A DNA stretch of 15,620 nt. Origin: CAZJOD01 sp964547525. Its GTDB lineage: Bacteria > Bacillota > Clostridia > JAAYHZ01. Both the position numbers and the translations under genes were made by a program. The notes beneath the pieces were generated by a model. That model had not been told where the DNA came from. It searched no databases and saw nothing but the letters and a program-made list of their open reading frames with translations. Below, in pieces: positions 1 through 7,592 of the stretch. The stretch is taken from positions 1-15,620 of the forward strand of contig CAZJOD010000090.1 in the NCBI GenBank assembly GCA_964547525.1, given 5' to 3'. Position 1 is the first letter of the stretch; each line of letters starts with the position of its first letter.

Positions 1-710
1 AAGAAAATGGCGATTACAGCTCCCACCATACCCAGTAACATGCCTTCCAAAATAAAAGGCCACTTTATAAAATCCTCCGTAGCACCTACATATTTCATAA
101 TCGCGATTTCTTTTCTACGTGCCATAACGGTAAGTTTTACGGTATTTGAAATAATTGTTACTGCAATAAAAGCCAAAAGTGAAGATAACACCAGTGTTAT
201 AACTTTCATCCAACTGTTCAGTTTTGTTATAATAGAAACAGCCTCTTGAGAATAGTCGGCTTTATAAACACCGGGAATTTCAAGGCTTGCCTTACATAAA
301 TATTCAGAAACCGTTGCATCCTGTAACCTTAAAACAAAGGACACCGGAAATATATTCTCATCGAAACCTTCCAATAAACGTGCACTATTTCCCAACATTT
401 CCCTTGCTTTATTATAAGCGTCTTTTTTTGTTACAACGGTAATATCGGTTACTCCCTCCATTTTACTCAACTTTTTATATATTTCGTCGGTACTCTCACC
501 ATCTAACTTCGGATCACAATATATCACAATTTCGGGGATGCTTTTCATGTTCTCACCGTTATACATTAGATTAACGACTATAATAGCCGACAAACCCGCC
601 AATACTAACGTGATCAGAACCATCATTAAAGAAATGGCCGACATAACCTTATTTTTGAATATGTTATTTAACCCCTCTTTTATAATCGTTCCTACCATGT
701 TAAGCTTCAT
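1..710 (-). CDS. ftsX: Cell division protein FtsX, ABC-type permease-like subunit (3' end missing)
   Basis: This is the membrane partner of FtsE. FtsEX uses ATP to activate peptidoglycan hydrolases at the cell wall rather than to move a solute. The frame is open for 236 codons from ATG at 710 and runs off the left edge, so the C-terminus is missing. It begins MKLNMVGTIIKEG and has a first membrane segment near residues 24-47. An extracytoplasmic domain spans about 50-165, a second membrane segment about 168-190, and a third begins near 218. The family hallmark is at about 198-215 (RRKEIAIMKYVGATEDFIKW). The start overlaps the end of ftsE by 11 bp, which implies translational coupling. Family assignment is firm. 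The hydrolase partner is not visible here. Confidence 0.95.
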   Translation of the reverse strand, partial: MKLNMVGTIIKEGLNNIFKNKVMSAISLMMVLITLVLAGLSAIIVVNLMYNGENMKSIPEIVIYCDPKLDGESTDEIYKKLSKMEGVTDITVVTKKDAYNKAREMLGNSARLLEGFDENIFPVSFVLRLQDATVSEYLCKASLEIPGVYKADYSQEAVSIITKLNSWMKVITLVLSSLLAFIAVTIISNTVKLTVMARRKEIAIMKYVGATEDFIKWPFILEGMLLGMVGAVIAIF

Positions 711-1386
711 GCCTATACATACCTCCGTTGACATCACGTATTATGTTACCATGTGAAAGCTCAATAACTCTCTTCTTCATTTTATTCACCATGTTAATAT
801 CATGTGTAGCAATTAAAACGGTAGTGCCTCGTGAATTTATTTCTTCTAACAGACTCATAATATGATAAGATGTTTCGGGATCCAAATTTCCTGTGGGCTC
901 ATCAGCAATTAAAAGCATAGGTTTGTTAACAATAGCTCTGGCTAAAGCGGCTCTTTGCTGTTCGCCGCCTGACAACTGCCAGGGGTAACAATCCTTTTTA
1001 TCACTAAGACCCACAAGAGACAAAACTGCAGGAACCCTTCTAATAATTTCTCTTTTGTATGTACCTATAATTTCCATGGCAAACGCTACATTTTCATATA
1101 ACGTTTTTTTCTCAAGTAACCTACAATCTTGAAAGACTACTCCCATGCTTCTCCTTAAATAGGGTATCTCACTTCTATGCATAGATGAAACATCACGACC
1201 GTTTACAGTTACATCACCGTTTGTCACTTTTATTTCTCTCATCAGGATTTTTATTAAAGTTGATTTACCTGATCCACTAGGACCGATTAAAAACACAAAT
1301 TCGCCGGGCTTTATGCACATATTAATATTTTCAAGTGCCATGGCACCGTTTTCATATACTTTTGTAACGTTTTGCATTTCTATCAT
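700..1386 (-). CDS. ftsE: Cell division ATP-binding protein FtsE
   Basis: This is the cytoplasmic ATPase of FtsEX. At 228 residues it has the usual FtsE length. All ABC motifs are present: Walker A GPSGSGKST at 35-43, Q-loop Q86, signature LSGGEQQR at 138-145, Walker B LLIADEP at 158-164 with the following TGNLD, and H-loop H195 in ATHD. A GGGGTG sequence at 1397-1402, 10 bases before the ATG, can serve as ribosome binding site. It is followed by ftsX with an 11-bp overlap, the standard arrangement. A good promoter at 1495-1523 suggests transcription independent of the regulator gene upstream. Confidence 0.97.
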   Translation of the reverse strand: MIEMQNVTKVYENGAMALENINMCIKPGEFVFLIGPSGSGKSTLIKILMREIKVTNGDVTVNGRDVSSMHRSEIPYLRRSMGVVFQDCRLLEKKTLYENVAFAMEIIGTYKREIIRRVPAVLSLVGLSDKKDCYPWQLSGGEQQRAALARAIVNKPMLLIADEPTGNLDPETSYHIMSLLEEINSRGTTVLIATHDINMVNKMKKRVIELSHGNIIRDVNGGMYRHEA

Positions 1387-1469
1387 CTATATAATACACC
1401 CCGACCGTTTTTATTAGTAAACCCTTATATCTATAAGAAAATTAATCTGATTTCGTAAATAACATGAAA

Positions 1470-1488
1470 ATCCCGGCAAAACCCGGAT
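1470..1488 (-). terminator. Weak hairpin between the regulator gene and ftsE
   Basis: Read on the minus strand, ATCCGG pairs with CCGGGAT (one bulged base) around a GTTTTG loop, followed by only four T residues. It could partly terminate the regulator transcript. It also lies almost exactly where the ftsE transcript should begin, so it may instead form a 5'-end hairpin on that mRNA. The stem is short and the U-run poor, so confidence is low. Confidence 0.3.
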
Positions 1489-1494
1489 GTTTTC

Positions 1495-1523
1495 ATTATA
1501 CACTCTTTTATTTAACACATCAA
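1495..1523 (-). promoter_or_regulatory. Sigma-A-type promoter for ftsEX
   Basis: On the minus strand TTGATG (1518-1523) is followed after exactly 17 bases by a perfect TATAAT (1495-1500). The expected start of transcription is near 1488, leaving a leader of about 100 nt before the ftsE ATG. It sits just downstream of the end of the regulator gene, so ftsEX can be transcribed separately from it. Confidence 0.65.
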
Positions 1524-1571
1524 TAATTTAGTCTTTTTGTTACAAAAACTTCACATTACTTATACATTTTT

Positions 1572-2660
1572 TTATGTTTTTTGCTTATCAATATAGGATA
1601 GATATTTAGAAACTAAAATCGCAAGCTTAAATACAACCGCATCATTAAAATTTTTGACATCCAGACCCGTCAATTTGTGTATTTTCTGAATCCTGTAAAT
1701 AACAGAATTTCTATGAACGAACAGCACTTCGGCTGTTTTGCTAATATTAAAATTACATTCCAGTAAGCCTTCTATAGTTTTAAACATTTCTTCATCAAAA
1801 TCTTTGTATGAGTTATTTGGAAATATCTCTTCAAGAAAAATTCTACAAGATTCCTCCGGCAGTTTATAAATCAACCTTCCTATTCCCAGTTTATTATAGT
1901 CCGCAACTCTTTCCTTACCTTCAAAAATATTACCTACAATATTTGCGGTTACAGCATTTTGATATGATTTTTTCAAATCAGGCAATGTATAAGCTTCCGT
2001 TCCTATCGCCACCCTTGTATCAGCCATTAGCTCCGCACTGACCGTATCTTTGATCATGTTGGCCAATTCAATACCCAATCCGCTTTTTTCATTATCTTTA
2101 ACATTTCTGACCAATAAATAATTATTAATATCGATTTTGAATATAGTATTGTGTGTTCTGTCAGGGAACATATTTTTTAACACACTAAGACAAGCATTGT
2201 CATCAACCCCGGGTACCGATATGTTGAAAACTATTCTGTGAGCTTCAATGGTAATACGCATTTCCCTTGCCTTATTAAATATTTCTTGTTCTGATAAATT
2301 TTCAAAAATTATACTCCTAAAGAATGAAGCACGATCAAATTTTGATAAACAAAATTGATAGTAGTTAGATACATTGACCGAAAATAACTCAAGCAGCTTA
2401 ACCGCTTGTTCCGTATCAGACCTTATATAAGCGAAAACATTTATTTTTTGAGCGAACAATACTTTACAATAATAAGTTTTATTTACGATTAAAATCTTAT
2501 CGGAGGATTGCATAAGAGTTTCAATAACCGTATCAGATATGACGGATCCTATTTTATCCGGGTTGGAACAGGCCAATACAATCCCCTCCGAATCTATAAT
2601 GCCAAATTCATCATCTATAATATCTATGACTTCCGAAATTAAATCTTGATACGATTGCAT
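1572..2660 (-). CDS. CdaR/PucR-type transcriptional regulator (sugar-diacid regulator family)
   Basis: This is a likely DNA-binding regulator of 362 residues. The N-terminal part (about 1-110) resembles the sugar-diacid recognition domain, with DEFGIIDSEGIVLACSNPDK at 17-36. The middle (about 140-250) fits the degenerate GGDEF-like domain of CdaR proteins. The C-terminal region (about 295-350) is the PucR-type helix-turn-helix, with FNISKTAEVLFVHRNSVIYR at 304-323. An ATG at 2678 would add six residues, but it has no ribosome binding site. ATG at 2660 has GAAAGG at 2671-2676, 10 bases upstream, so I use 2660. The effector and targets are unknown. The nearby orphan sugar ATPase suggests a carbohydrate signal, but that is inference. 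It probably controls its own promoter (see 2728-2747). Confidence 0.85.
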   Translation of the reverse strand: MQSYQDLISEVIDIIDDEFGIIDSEGIVLACSNPDKIGSVISDTVIETLMQSSDKILIVNKTYYCKVLFAQKINVFAYIRSDTEQAVKLLELFSVNVSNYYQFCLSKFDRASFFRSIIFENLSEQEIFNKAREMRITIEAHRIVFNISVPGVDDNACLSVLKNMFPDRTHNTIFKIDINNYLLVRNVKDNEKSGLGIELANMIKDTVSAELMADTRVAIGTEAYTLPDLKKSYQNAVTANIVGNIFEGKERVADYNKLGIGRLIYKLPEESCRIFLEEIFPNNSYKDFDEEMFKTIEGLLECNFNISKTAEVLFVHRNSVIYRIQKIHKLTGLDVKNFNDAVVFKLAILVSKYLSYIDKQKT

Positions 2661-2703
2661 AAGAGTCAAACCTTTCATTCGTATAAATCGTTATTATTTA
2701 TAG

Positions 2704-2731
2704 ATTATACCATACCGTAAAAAAGATGCAA
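2704..2731 (-). promoter_or_regulatory. Extended -10 promoter of the CdaR-like regulator gene
   Basis: On the minus strand a perfect TATAAT (2704-2709) is preceded by TGG, giving an extended -10 element. A weak -35 (TTGCAT, 2726-2731) lies 16 bases upstream. Transcription would begin near 2697, about 37 nt before the chosen start at 2660. The -35 overlaps one arm of the dyad at 2728-2747. Confidence 0.6.
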
Positions 2732-2747
2732 ATAATTAAGTATTTGC
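2728..2747. promoter_or_regulatory. Dyad GCAAATA-N6-TATTTGC, possible operator
   Basis: This is a perfect 7-bp inverted repeat with a 6-bp centre, overlapping the -35 region of the regulator promoter. Its position suits a repressor or autoregulator site, most simply the product of the gene it precedes. No consensus for that protein is known to me, so the assignment is inference. Confidence 0.45.
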
Positions 2748-2758
2748 CGATTTTTATA

Positions 2759-2778
2759 CATTTCATTACATTTCATTA
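2759..2778. repeat. Perfect tandem 10-mer CATTTCATTA x2
   Basis: Two identical 10-base units lie head to tail, about one helical turn apart, 12 bases beyond the 20-bp dyad and upstream of the regulator promoter. The spacing would put both copies on the same DNA face. In AT-rich DNA it could also be chance slippage. Confidence 0.5.
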
Positions 2779-2802
2779 TAATTAATTAATATAACAGGTA
2801 AT

Positions 2803-2840
2803 AGGATACATTTTTAAATCATGTTTTAAAAATATATCCT
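2803..2840. repeat. 38-bp imperfect inverted repeat
   Basis: The arms AGGATA...TATCCT and ATTTTTAAA...TTTAAAAAT pair over 15 positions with one mismatch (2809/2834) and a 6-base centre (TCATGT). It lies between the msmX terminator and the regulator promoter. No T-run follows it on either strand, so it is not a simple terminator. Possible roles are a protein-binding dyad or a stabilising 3' structure. Confidence 0.55.
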
Positions 2841-2849
2841 CAAAAATAT

Positions 2850-2878
2850 AAAAAGGGCTGTAAATAACAGCCCTTTTT
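2850..2878 (-). terminator. Strong intrinsic terminator of msmX
   Basis: AAAAAGGGCTGT pairs perfectly with ACAGCCCTTTTT (12 bp) around a 5-base loop, 12 bases past the msmX stop codon. On the minus strand the stem ends in a T-run. The symmetric A/T flanks mean it may work in both directions. Confidence 0.9.
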
Positions 2879-2890
2879 AATATACGGTCA

Positions 2891-4072
2891 TTAAACCGGT
2901 AATACCTTCTCGGTTTTAGCATCAAATACATGTAATCTAGTAGGATCAAACACCAATTTAACTTCGTCATCCGGTTTAAATTTGTTAATCGGGTCGACGC
3001 GTGCTGTGAAATCTACATCACTTACCTTTATGTATAATAATGTTTCGGCACCTAGCATTTCTTTAACTTCGACAATACCGTCCACTATGGCGTCAGGGAA
3101 TTCTTGCAACGAAGAGGGTTGGTCTTCAATATTCTCGGGACGTATACCTAAAATTACTTCTTTGTCTACATAACCGAGTTCTTCAAGTTTCGCTCCTCTT
3201 TCAGCGGGTAAATATATAGTACTGGGTTTAATTGCTTTAGCTTCAACAGCTTGTGCTCTGTTTTTCAATACACTGCCTTCTACATCTCCAAAATTCAACG
3301 AAATTCCCTTTTCAGATTTTCTTACTGTCGTTTTAACAAAGTTCATGGGAGGGCTTCCGATAAATCCGCCTACGAATACGTTAACCGGCTTTTCATATAA
3401 TACCTGCGGGCTGTCAACTTGTTGAATAAAACCGTCTTTCATAACAACGATACGAGTACCCATTGTCATAGCTTCGGTTTGGTCATGGGTAACGTAGATG
3501 ATGGTTGTTTTTAATTTTTGATGCAAACGTGTGATCTCAACACGCATTTGTACTCTTAATTTAGCATCAAGATTAGATAAAGGTTCGTCCATCAAGAATA
3601 CCTTAGGTTCACGAACAATTGCACGTCCTAAAGCAACACGCTGGCGTTGACCACCTGACAAAGCCTTAGGTTTTCTATCCAATAAATGTTCTATTTCAAG
3701 AATTCTTGCAGCTTCATAAACCTTCTTTTTAATCTCATGTTTCGGTGTTTTTCTTAACTTCAAACCGAATGCCATATTATCGAAAACCGTCATGTGAGGA
3801 TACAAGGCATAGTTTTGGAAAACCATCGCAATATCTCTATCCTTAGGTTGCACATCATTAATTAACTTATCTCCGATATACACTTCACCGGCTGTGATTT
3901 CTTCAAGACCGGCAACCATTCTTAATGTGGTTGTTTTTCCGCATCCGGAAGGTCCTACCAAAATCAAAAACTCTTTGTCTTCGATATCCAAATTGAAATC
4001 ATTAACGGCCATAACGCCGCCATGAGCGGATTCATATTTTTTGTAAACATTCTTAAGTTTTACACTAGCCAT
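2891..4072 (-). CDS. msmX: Carbohydrate ABC transporter ATP-binding protein, MsmX/UgpC family
   Basis: This cytoplasmic ATPase powers sugar or oligosaccharide ABC importers. It has 393 residues, normal for the MsmX/MalK/UgpC class. The ABC domain carries Walker A GPSGCGKTT at 40-48, Q-loop Q86, signature LSGGQRQR at 138-145, Walker B VFLMDEP at 158-164 and H-loop H196. A C-terminal OB-fold/regulatory domain follows from about 240. An ATG at 4090 would add MRRRYI, but AGGAGG (4079-4084) lies six bases before ATG 4072, which fixes that start. No permease or binding protein is adjacent. In Bacillus subtilis MsmX is likewise an orphan shared by several importers, so a multi-system role is the best inference. 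Confidence 0.93.
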   Translation of the reverse strand: MASVKLKNVYKKYESAHGGVMAVNDFNLDIEDKEFLILVGPSGCGKTTTLRMVAGLEEITAGEVYIGDKLINDVQPKDRDIAMVFQNYALYPHMTVFDNMAFGLKLRKTPKHEIKKKVYEAARILEIEHLLDRKPKALSGGQRQRVALGRAIVREPKVFLMDEPLSNLDAKLRVQMRVEITRLHQKLKTTIIYVTHDQTEAMTMGTRIVVMKDGFIQQVDSPQVLYEKPVNVFVGGFIGSPPMNFVKTTVRKSEKGISLNFGDVEGSVLKNRAQAVEAKAIKPSTIYLPAERGAKLEELGYVDKEVILGIRPENIEDQPSSLQEFPDAIVDGIVEVKEMLGAETLLYIKVSDVDFTARVDPINKFKPDDEVKLVFDPTRLHVFDAKTEKVLPV

Positions 4073-4078
4073 TATGTA

Positions 4079-4084
4079 CCTCCT
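4079..4084 (-). promoter_or_regulatory. Ribosome binding site that fixes the msmX start
   Basis: A perfect AGGAGG six bases before ATG 4072. It lies inside the longer frame that begins at 4090, which argues against that upstream ATG. Confidence 0.85.
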
Positions 4085-4090
4085 GCGCAA

Positions 4091-4467
4091 TATAAAAATA
4101 TATTATTAAGCCTAGCATATATAATATACCATGTCCGACCATGAATAACCGGTACTAAAGTAAACAAAAAAAACTATTTTTTTTTAGATAGTATGCATAA
4201 CTATGAAATATGTAACCCGCTTTTAATAAGGGTTTCAGTATCTTTAACGTATAAATTTACACTCGAACTCGAATAGATATATGATTCTAAAGCACAATTT
4301 TATTCATTAATGAAGGTGTTTCCAGCCATAGTCGGTACCGATGCACTCTCACACACAATAAATGGAAGTAAATGGGTTATTACAGTGAAATCATGCATCT
4401 ATCTCTAATGAATGACAAACTATAATGTGTAATATTTTAACAGTAATTATTCCTTCACAATAAATGT
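4091..4467. other. Divergent intergenic region between msmX and the csaB operon
   Basis: About 380 bp without a recognised gene. On the minus strand an extended -10 (TGG then TATATT, 4123-4131) could drive msmX, but no good -35 is visible. A/T runs at about 4168-4191 could act as an UP-like element for it. Small perfect palindromes occur at 4303-4314 (TTCATTAATGAA) and 4332-4341 (TCGGTACCGA). I see no riboswitch, T-box or tRNA fold. A 32-codon frame at 4310-4408 has no ribosome binding site and no recognisable similarity. Confidence 0.5.
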
Positions 4468-4495
4468 TTGCACTCCCGGCACTGTATGATATAAT
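4468..4495 (+). promoter_or_regulatory. Promoter of the csaB-tagA operon
   Basis: TTGCAC (4468-4473) is followed after 16 bases by a perfect TATAAT (4490-4495), preceded by TGA as an extended -10. Transcription should begin near 4502, giving a short leader of about 33 nt. The AAGAGGG ribosome binding site at 4522-4528 precedes ATG 4535. Confidence 0.75.
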
Positions 4496-4534
4496 AGCGT
4501 CATTATACGGATTATTATATTAAGAGGGCATTTC

Positions 4535-6775
4535 ATGAAAGTTCTTCATATTATCGGCGGTGGTGACATCGGTGGAGCAAAAGCACATGTTCTTTCATTA
4601 GTAAAAGAATTGAGTAAGCATATTGATGTAAAGCTTATAAGTTTGCGTTACGGTGCATTTTCCGACGATGCGGAAAAAATGGATATAAATTTACATGTTG
4701 TTAAATCCGGAAATATAATTCGAGATATTAAGACAGTACAAAAGATAATAGAAGAAGAGAAATATCAGATTATACATTCACATGGCGCAAAAGCAAACAT
4801 GTTTGCTACGGTTTTAAAAAAAAGAACCGGAATTATTTCTGTGACAACAGTTCACAGTGATTATAAATTGGATTATTTGCACAGCACCTTAAAACGGATA
4901 TCATACGGTACAGTGAATTCTATAGCATTACGTCATATCGATTACCATATTGGTGTTTCGAATCAATTTAAAAAGATGCTTATAGAAAGAGATTTCGATT
5001 CCTCACGAATATTTACGGTTTATAACGGTATTGATTTTGACACACCTGTGAAAGAATATAAAAGAGAGAATCTCTTGAGGAAATATTCTTTAAAAATATC
5101 TGAAAATGATGTAATTGTAGGGATAGCCGCACGTCTTGATCCGGTTAAAGGTATAGATACTTTAGTCAAAGCCGCCGCATTTGTTAAAAGTAGTAACCCT
5201 CATGTGAAATTTGTAATAGGTGGAGACGGGGATCAAATGAAATATTTATCATCTTTAACCAAAAATTTAGGTCTATCCGATACTGTTTTTTTTATCGGAT
5301 GGTTAAACGATCCTTTCGAACTTATAGCTGTAACCGATATAAGTGTTTTGACATCCATCAGCGAGAGCTTTCCTTATTCCATACTTGAGGGAGTCAAGTA
5401 TAAAAAAGTTACTGTGAGTTCGGCTGTGGGAGGTATTCCCGATCTAATAACCCACGGAGAAAACGGGTATTTATTTACTCCCGGAAATGAAAGGGAGTTA
5501 TCTAATTATTTGCTTGATCTGGCCGCGAACCCGAATTTGCGAACAGAGATGGGAAATAAAATTTTTAAGAAGGCCGCTGAAAATTTTTCTTTGAAAAAAA
5601 TGTGTGAATCTCAGTTAGAAATATATAATAAAATCTTATCGCGATGTACCAATCTTTCAAAGAAAAAAACATGCGACTGTGTTTTAAGCGGATATTACGG
5701 CTTTAATAATATTGGAGACGACGCTCTTTTATCTTCCATATGCGATAATTTAAAATTTTATAAACCGGACATCAAAATACTGGCACTATCAAAAAATCCT
5801 AATGAAACTAAAGCTGTAAACTGTATTAATGCAATAAACAGATTCAATATTTTCAAGGTTATAAAAGCTTTACGCAATGCAAAGTTATTCGCTTACGGTG
5901 GGGGTACGCTTATTCAAGACAGTACAAGTACACGTTCTTTATTATACTATCTGGGTCTGATGTACCTTGCAAAAAAAATGAAACTGAAAACAATGTTATA
6001 TGCCGGCGGTATCGAACCTATAAATAAAAAAATAAATAAGAAGTTAACCGGTAATATTTTAAACAATGTTGATATTATTACTTTAAGAGAAGAAAATTCA
6101 TTGCAAGAACTATATAAAATGAATATAGTAAACCCTAAAATCCTGGTTACAGCAGATCCGGCAATCACCTGTACAGGTATATCACTACATGAAACCAAGA
6201 AAATTTTAAAACGGGAAGGGATTCCCATTAACAAAAAATATGTCGGTTTTTCAATGCGTTTCTGGAACGGTTACGGAAAGAAATATATATCGGTAATAGC
6301 CCGGCTGGCAGACTTTTTATACGATAAATATGATTTGCTTCCTTTGTTCATACCCATGCAGCACAAATATGTAGACGACTGCAAAATAAGTTTGGAAATA
6401 ATGAGTAAAATGGAATGCGAGTCTTATCTTGTAAAAGAAAAATATACCGTTTCAGAAACTATAGGTATAATCTCTGCGACCGAAATTATTGTGGGAATGA
6501 GGTTGCATTCATTAATTTTCGCCGCTGCAAAAAATATTCCCATGGTCGGCATAGCATATGAGCCTAAAGTGGATTGGTTTTTGCATTATATCGGACTTAG
6601 CGATTATTGTGCAGGTTCGATTGGTAATTTACAATCGGAAAAGCTAAATACTATCGTTGAAAATGCTCTTCAAAACAAAGAAAAGATCAAAGAAATATTA
6701 AGTGAACGTAAGGGTGTATTAACTGAAAAGAGTATGTTTAATGCCAAGTTAGCGATTGAGCTGATGGAGGATTGA
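4535..6775 (+). CDS. csaB: Fusion protein: family 4 glycosyltransferase + polysaccharide pyruvyltransferase CsaB
   Basis: This is a two-domain cytoplasmic enzyme of 746 residues. Residues 1-370 form a GT-B glycosyltransferase of family 4, with a glycine-rich N-terminal motif (HIIGGGDIGGAKAH, 5-18), a GIAARLDPVKG segment at 196-206 and the E-x7-E nucleotide-sugar motif ESFPYSILE at 277-285. A lysine-rich linker (about 370-379) leads to a CsaB-type domain at about 380-700, with SGYYGFNNIGDDALL at 385-399, YGGGTLIQD at 454-462 and GMRLHS at 654-659 containing the conserved histidine H658. CsaB transfers pyruvate from phosphoenolpyruvate to ManNAc of secondary cell-wall polysaccharide, the ligand of SLH domains. 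Bacillus CsaB is about half this length, so the fusion is the notable feature. The sugar added by the first domain is unknown. tagA follows after 4 bases. Confidence 0.92.
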   Translation: MKVLHIIGGGDIGGAKAHVLSLVKELSKHIDVKLISLRYGAFSDDAEKMDINLHVVKSGNIIRDIKTVQKIIEEEKYQIIHSHGAKANMFATVLKKRTGIISVTTVHSDYKLDYLHSTLKRISYGTVNSIALRHIDYHIGVSNQFKKMLIERDFDSSRIFTVYNGIDFDTPVKEYKRENLLRKYSLKISENDVIVGIAARLDPVKGIDTLVKAAAFVKSSNPHVKFVIGGDGDQMKYLSSLTKNLGLSDTVFFIGWLNDPFELIAVTDISVLTSISESFPYSILEGVKYKKVTVSSAVGGIPDLITHGENGYLFTPGNERELSNYLLDLAANPNLRTEMGNKIFKKAAENFSLKKMCESQLEIYNKILSRCTNLSKKKTCDCVLSGYYGFNNIGDDALLSSICDNLKFYKPDIKILALSKNPNETKAVNCINAINRFNIFKVIKALRNAKLFAYGGGTLIQDSTSTRSLLYYLGLMYLAKKMKLKTMLYAGGIEPINKKINKKLTGNILNNVDIITLREENSLQELYKMNIVNPKILVTADPAITCTGISLHETKKILKREGIPINKKYVGFSMRFWNGYGKKYISVIARLADFLYDKYDLLPLFIPMQHKYVDDCKISLEIMSKMECESYLVKEKYTVSETIGIISATEIIVGMRLHSLIFAAAKNIPMVGIAYEPKVDWFLHYIGLSDYCAGSIGNLQSEKLNTIVENALQNKEKIKEILSERKGVLTEKSMFNAKLAIELMED

Positions 6776-6779
6776 GAAT

Positions 6780-7505
6780 ATGAAAAAAAATATCATGGGG
6801 TTGAATATAGATGATGTAACAATACAAGAAGCCATTGATACCGTATATGATTTTACCTGCGGCGAAATTTTGAAGACAGTTTATACACCTAATGCCGAAA
6901 TTGCCATGACCGCGCTTGAAGACAAAAGCTTTAGAGTTATTTTAAACAAAGGAGATTTGGTTATTCCGGACGGTGCAGGTGTTGTTCTGGCTTCAAAATT
7001 GGTGAAAAATCCCGTCAGACAAAAAACAGCCGGATATGATTTGGTTTTAAATATTCTAAAAGATGTCAGGTTTAAAGGTAAAACATTTTTTTTACTAGGA
7101 GCAAAGCCCAAAATTGCAGAATTGGCTGTTGAAAATATTAAAAGCTTCAATCCGAATGTTAATGTTATCGGAACACATCACGGATTCTTTGAAGATTCTA
7201 TGTCGGATGAGATTATAAACAAAATTAATAAATTAAAGCCTGATATACTGTTCGTGGGGTTAGGAGCTCCACGACAGGAAAAATGGATCGATGCAAATAA
7301 ACATCTTTTAAAGGTTAAAGTCGCAATGGGTGTAGGAGGAACTATAGACGGTTTGGCAGGGGTTGTAAAAAGAGCGCCGTCAATTTTCATAAAGTTGAAT
7401 CTCGAATGGTTTTACCGCTTGATTAAGCAACCGGCCAGAATAAAAAGAATGATAAAAATTCCGGTTTTTCTTTTTAAAGCTTTAACTTTAAGGTCTAAAA
7501 CTTAA
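6780..7505 (+). CDS. tagA: WecG/TagA/CpsF family glycosyltransferase (probable ManNAc transferase)
   Basis: This 241-residue enzyme belongs to glycosyltransferase family 26. Known TagA/TarA members move ManNAc from UDP-ManNAc to GlcNAc-diphospho-undecaprenol at the inner membrane face, the committed step for wall teichoic acid or a ManNAc-containing wall polysaccharide. Visible motifs are TPN at 36-38, PDGAG at 63-67 with the putative catalytic D64, GLGAPRQEKW at about 160-169 and GVGGTIDGLAG at about 180-190. The basic C-terminus (about 200-241) fits a membrane-association appendage. Its GGAGG lies within the last codons of csaB and only 4 bases separate the genes, so translation is coupled. 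Next to CsaB, a role in pyruvylated secondary polysaccharide is more likely than in teichoic acid. Confidence 0.93.
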   Translation: MKKNIMGLNIDDVTIQEAIDTVYDFTCGEILKTVYTPNAEIAMTALEDKSFRVILNKGDLVIPDGAGVVLASKLVKNPVRQKTAGYDLVLNILKDVRFKGKTFFLLGAKPKIAELAVENIKSFNPNVNVIGTHHGFFEDSMSDEIINKINKLKPDILFVGLGAPRQEKWIDANKHLLKVKVAMGVGGTIDGLAGVVKRAPSIFIKLNLEWFYRLIKQPARIKRMIKIPVFLFKALTLRSKT

Positions 7506-7546
7506 AATATGGATTTTTGCAGACTCACCGATTATTTATCCCAATA

Positions 7547-7580
7547 AAAAAAGCCCGCTTTTTTATAAACGGGCTTTTTT
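7547..7580. terminator. Bidirectional terminator between convergent tagA and rnfB
   Basis: AAAAAAGCCCG (7547-7557) pairs perfectly with CGGGCTTTTTT (7570-7580). The plus strand ends in six T residues and the minus strand in seven. It lies 42 bases after the tagA stop and 13 bases after the rnfB stop, serving both operons. Confidence 0.92.
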
Positions 7581-7592
7581 ATATTGATTTAT

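Noticed and set aside
2782..2970. 62-codon frame on the minus strand
   Set aside because: It overlaps the end of msmX in another frame and runs through the msmX terminator hairpin.
4168..4197. Hairpin formed by A-run and T-run as a terminator
   Set aside because: The stem would be only A-T pairs with no GC core, and no gene ends nearby. An A-tract is a simpler explanation.
4310..4408. 32-codon frame in the msmX-csaB intergenic region
   Set aside because: No ribosome binding site, no recognisable similarity and too short to stand alone.
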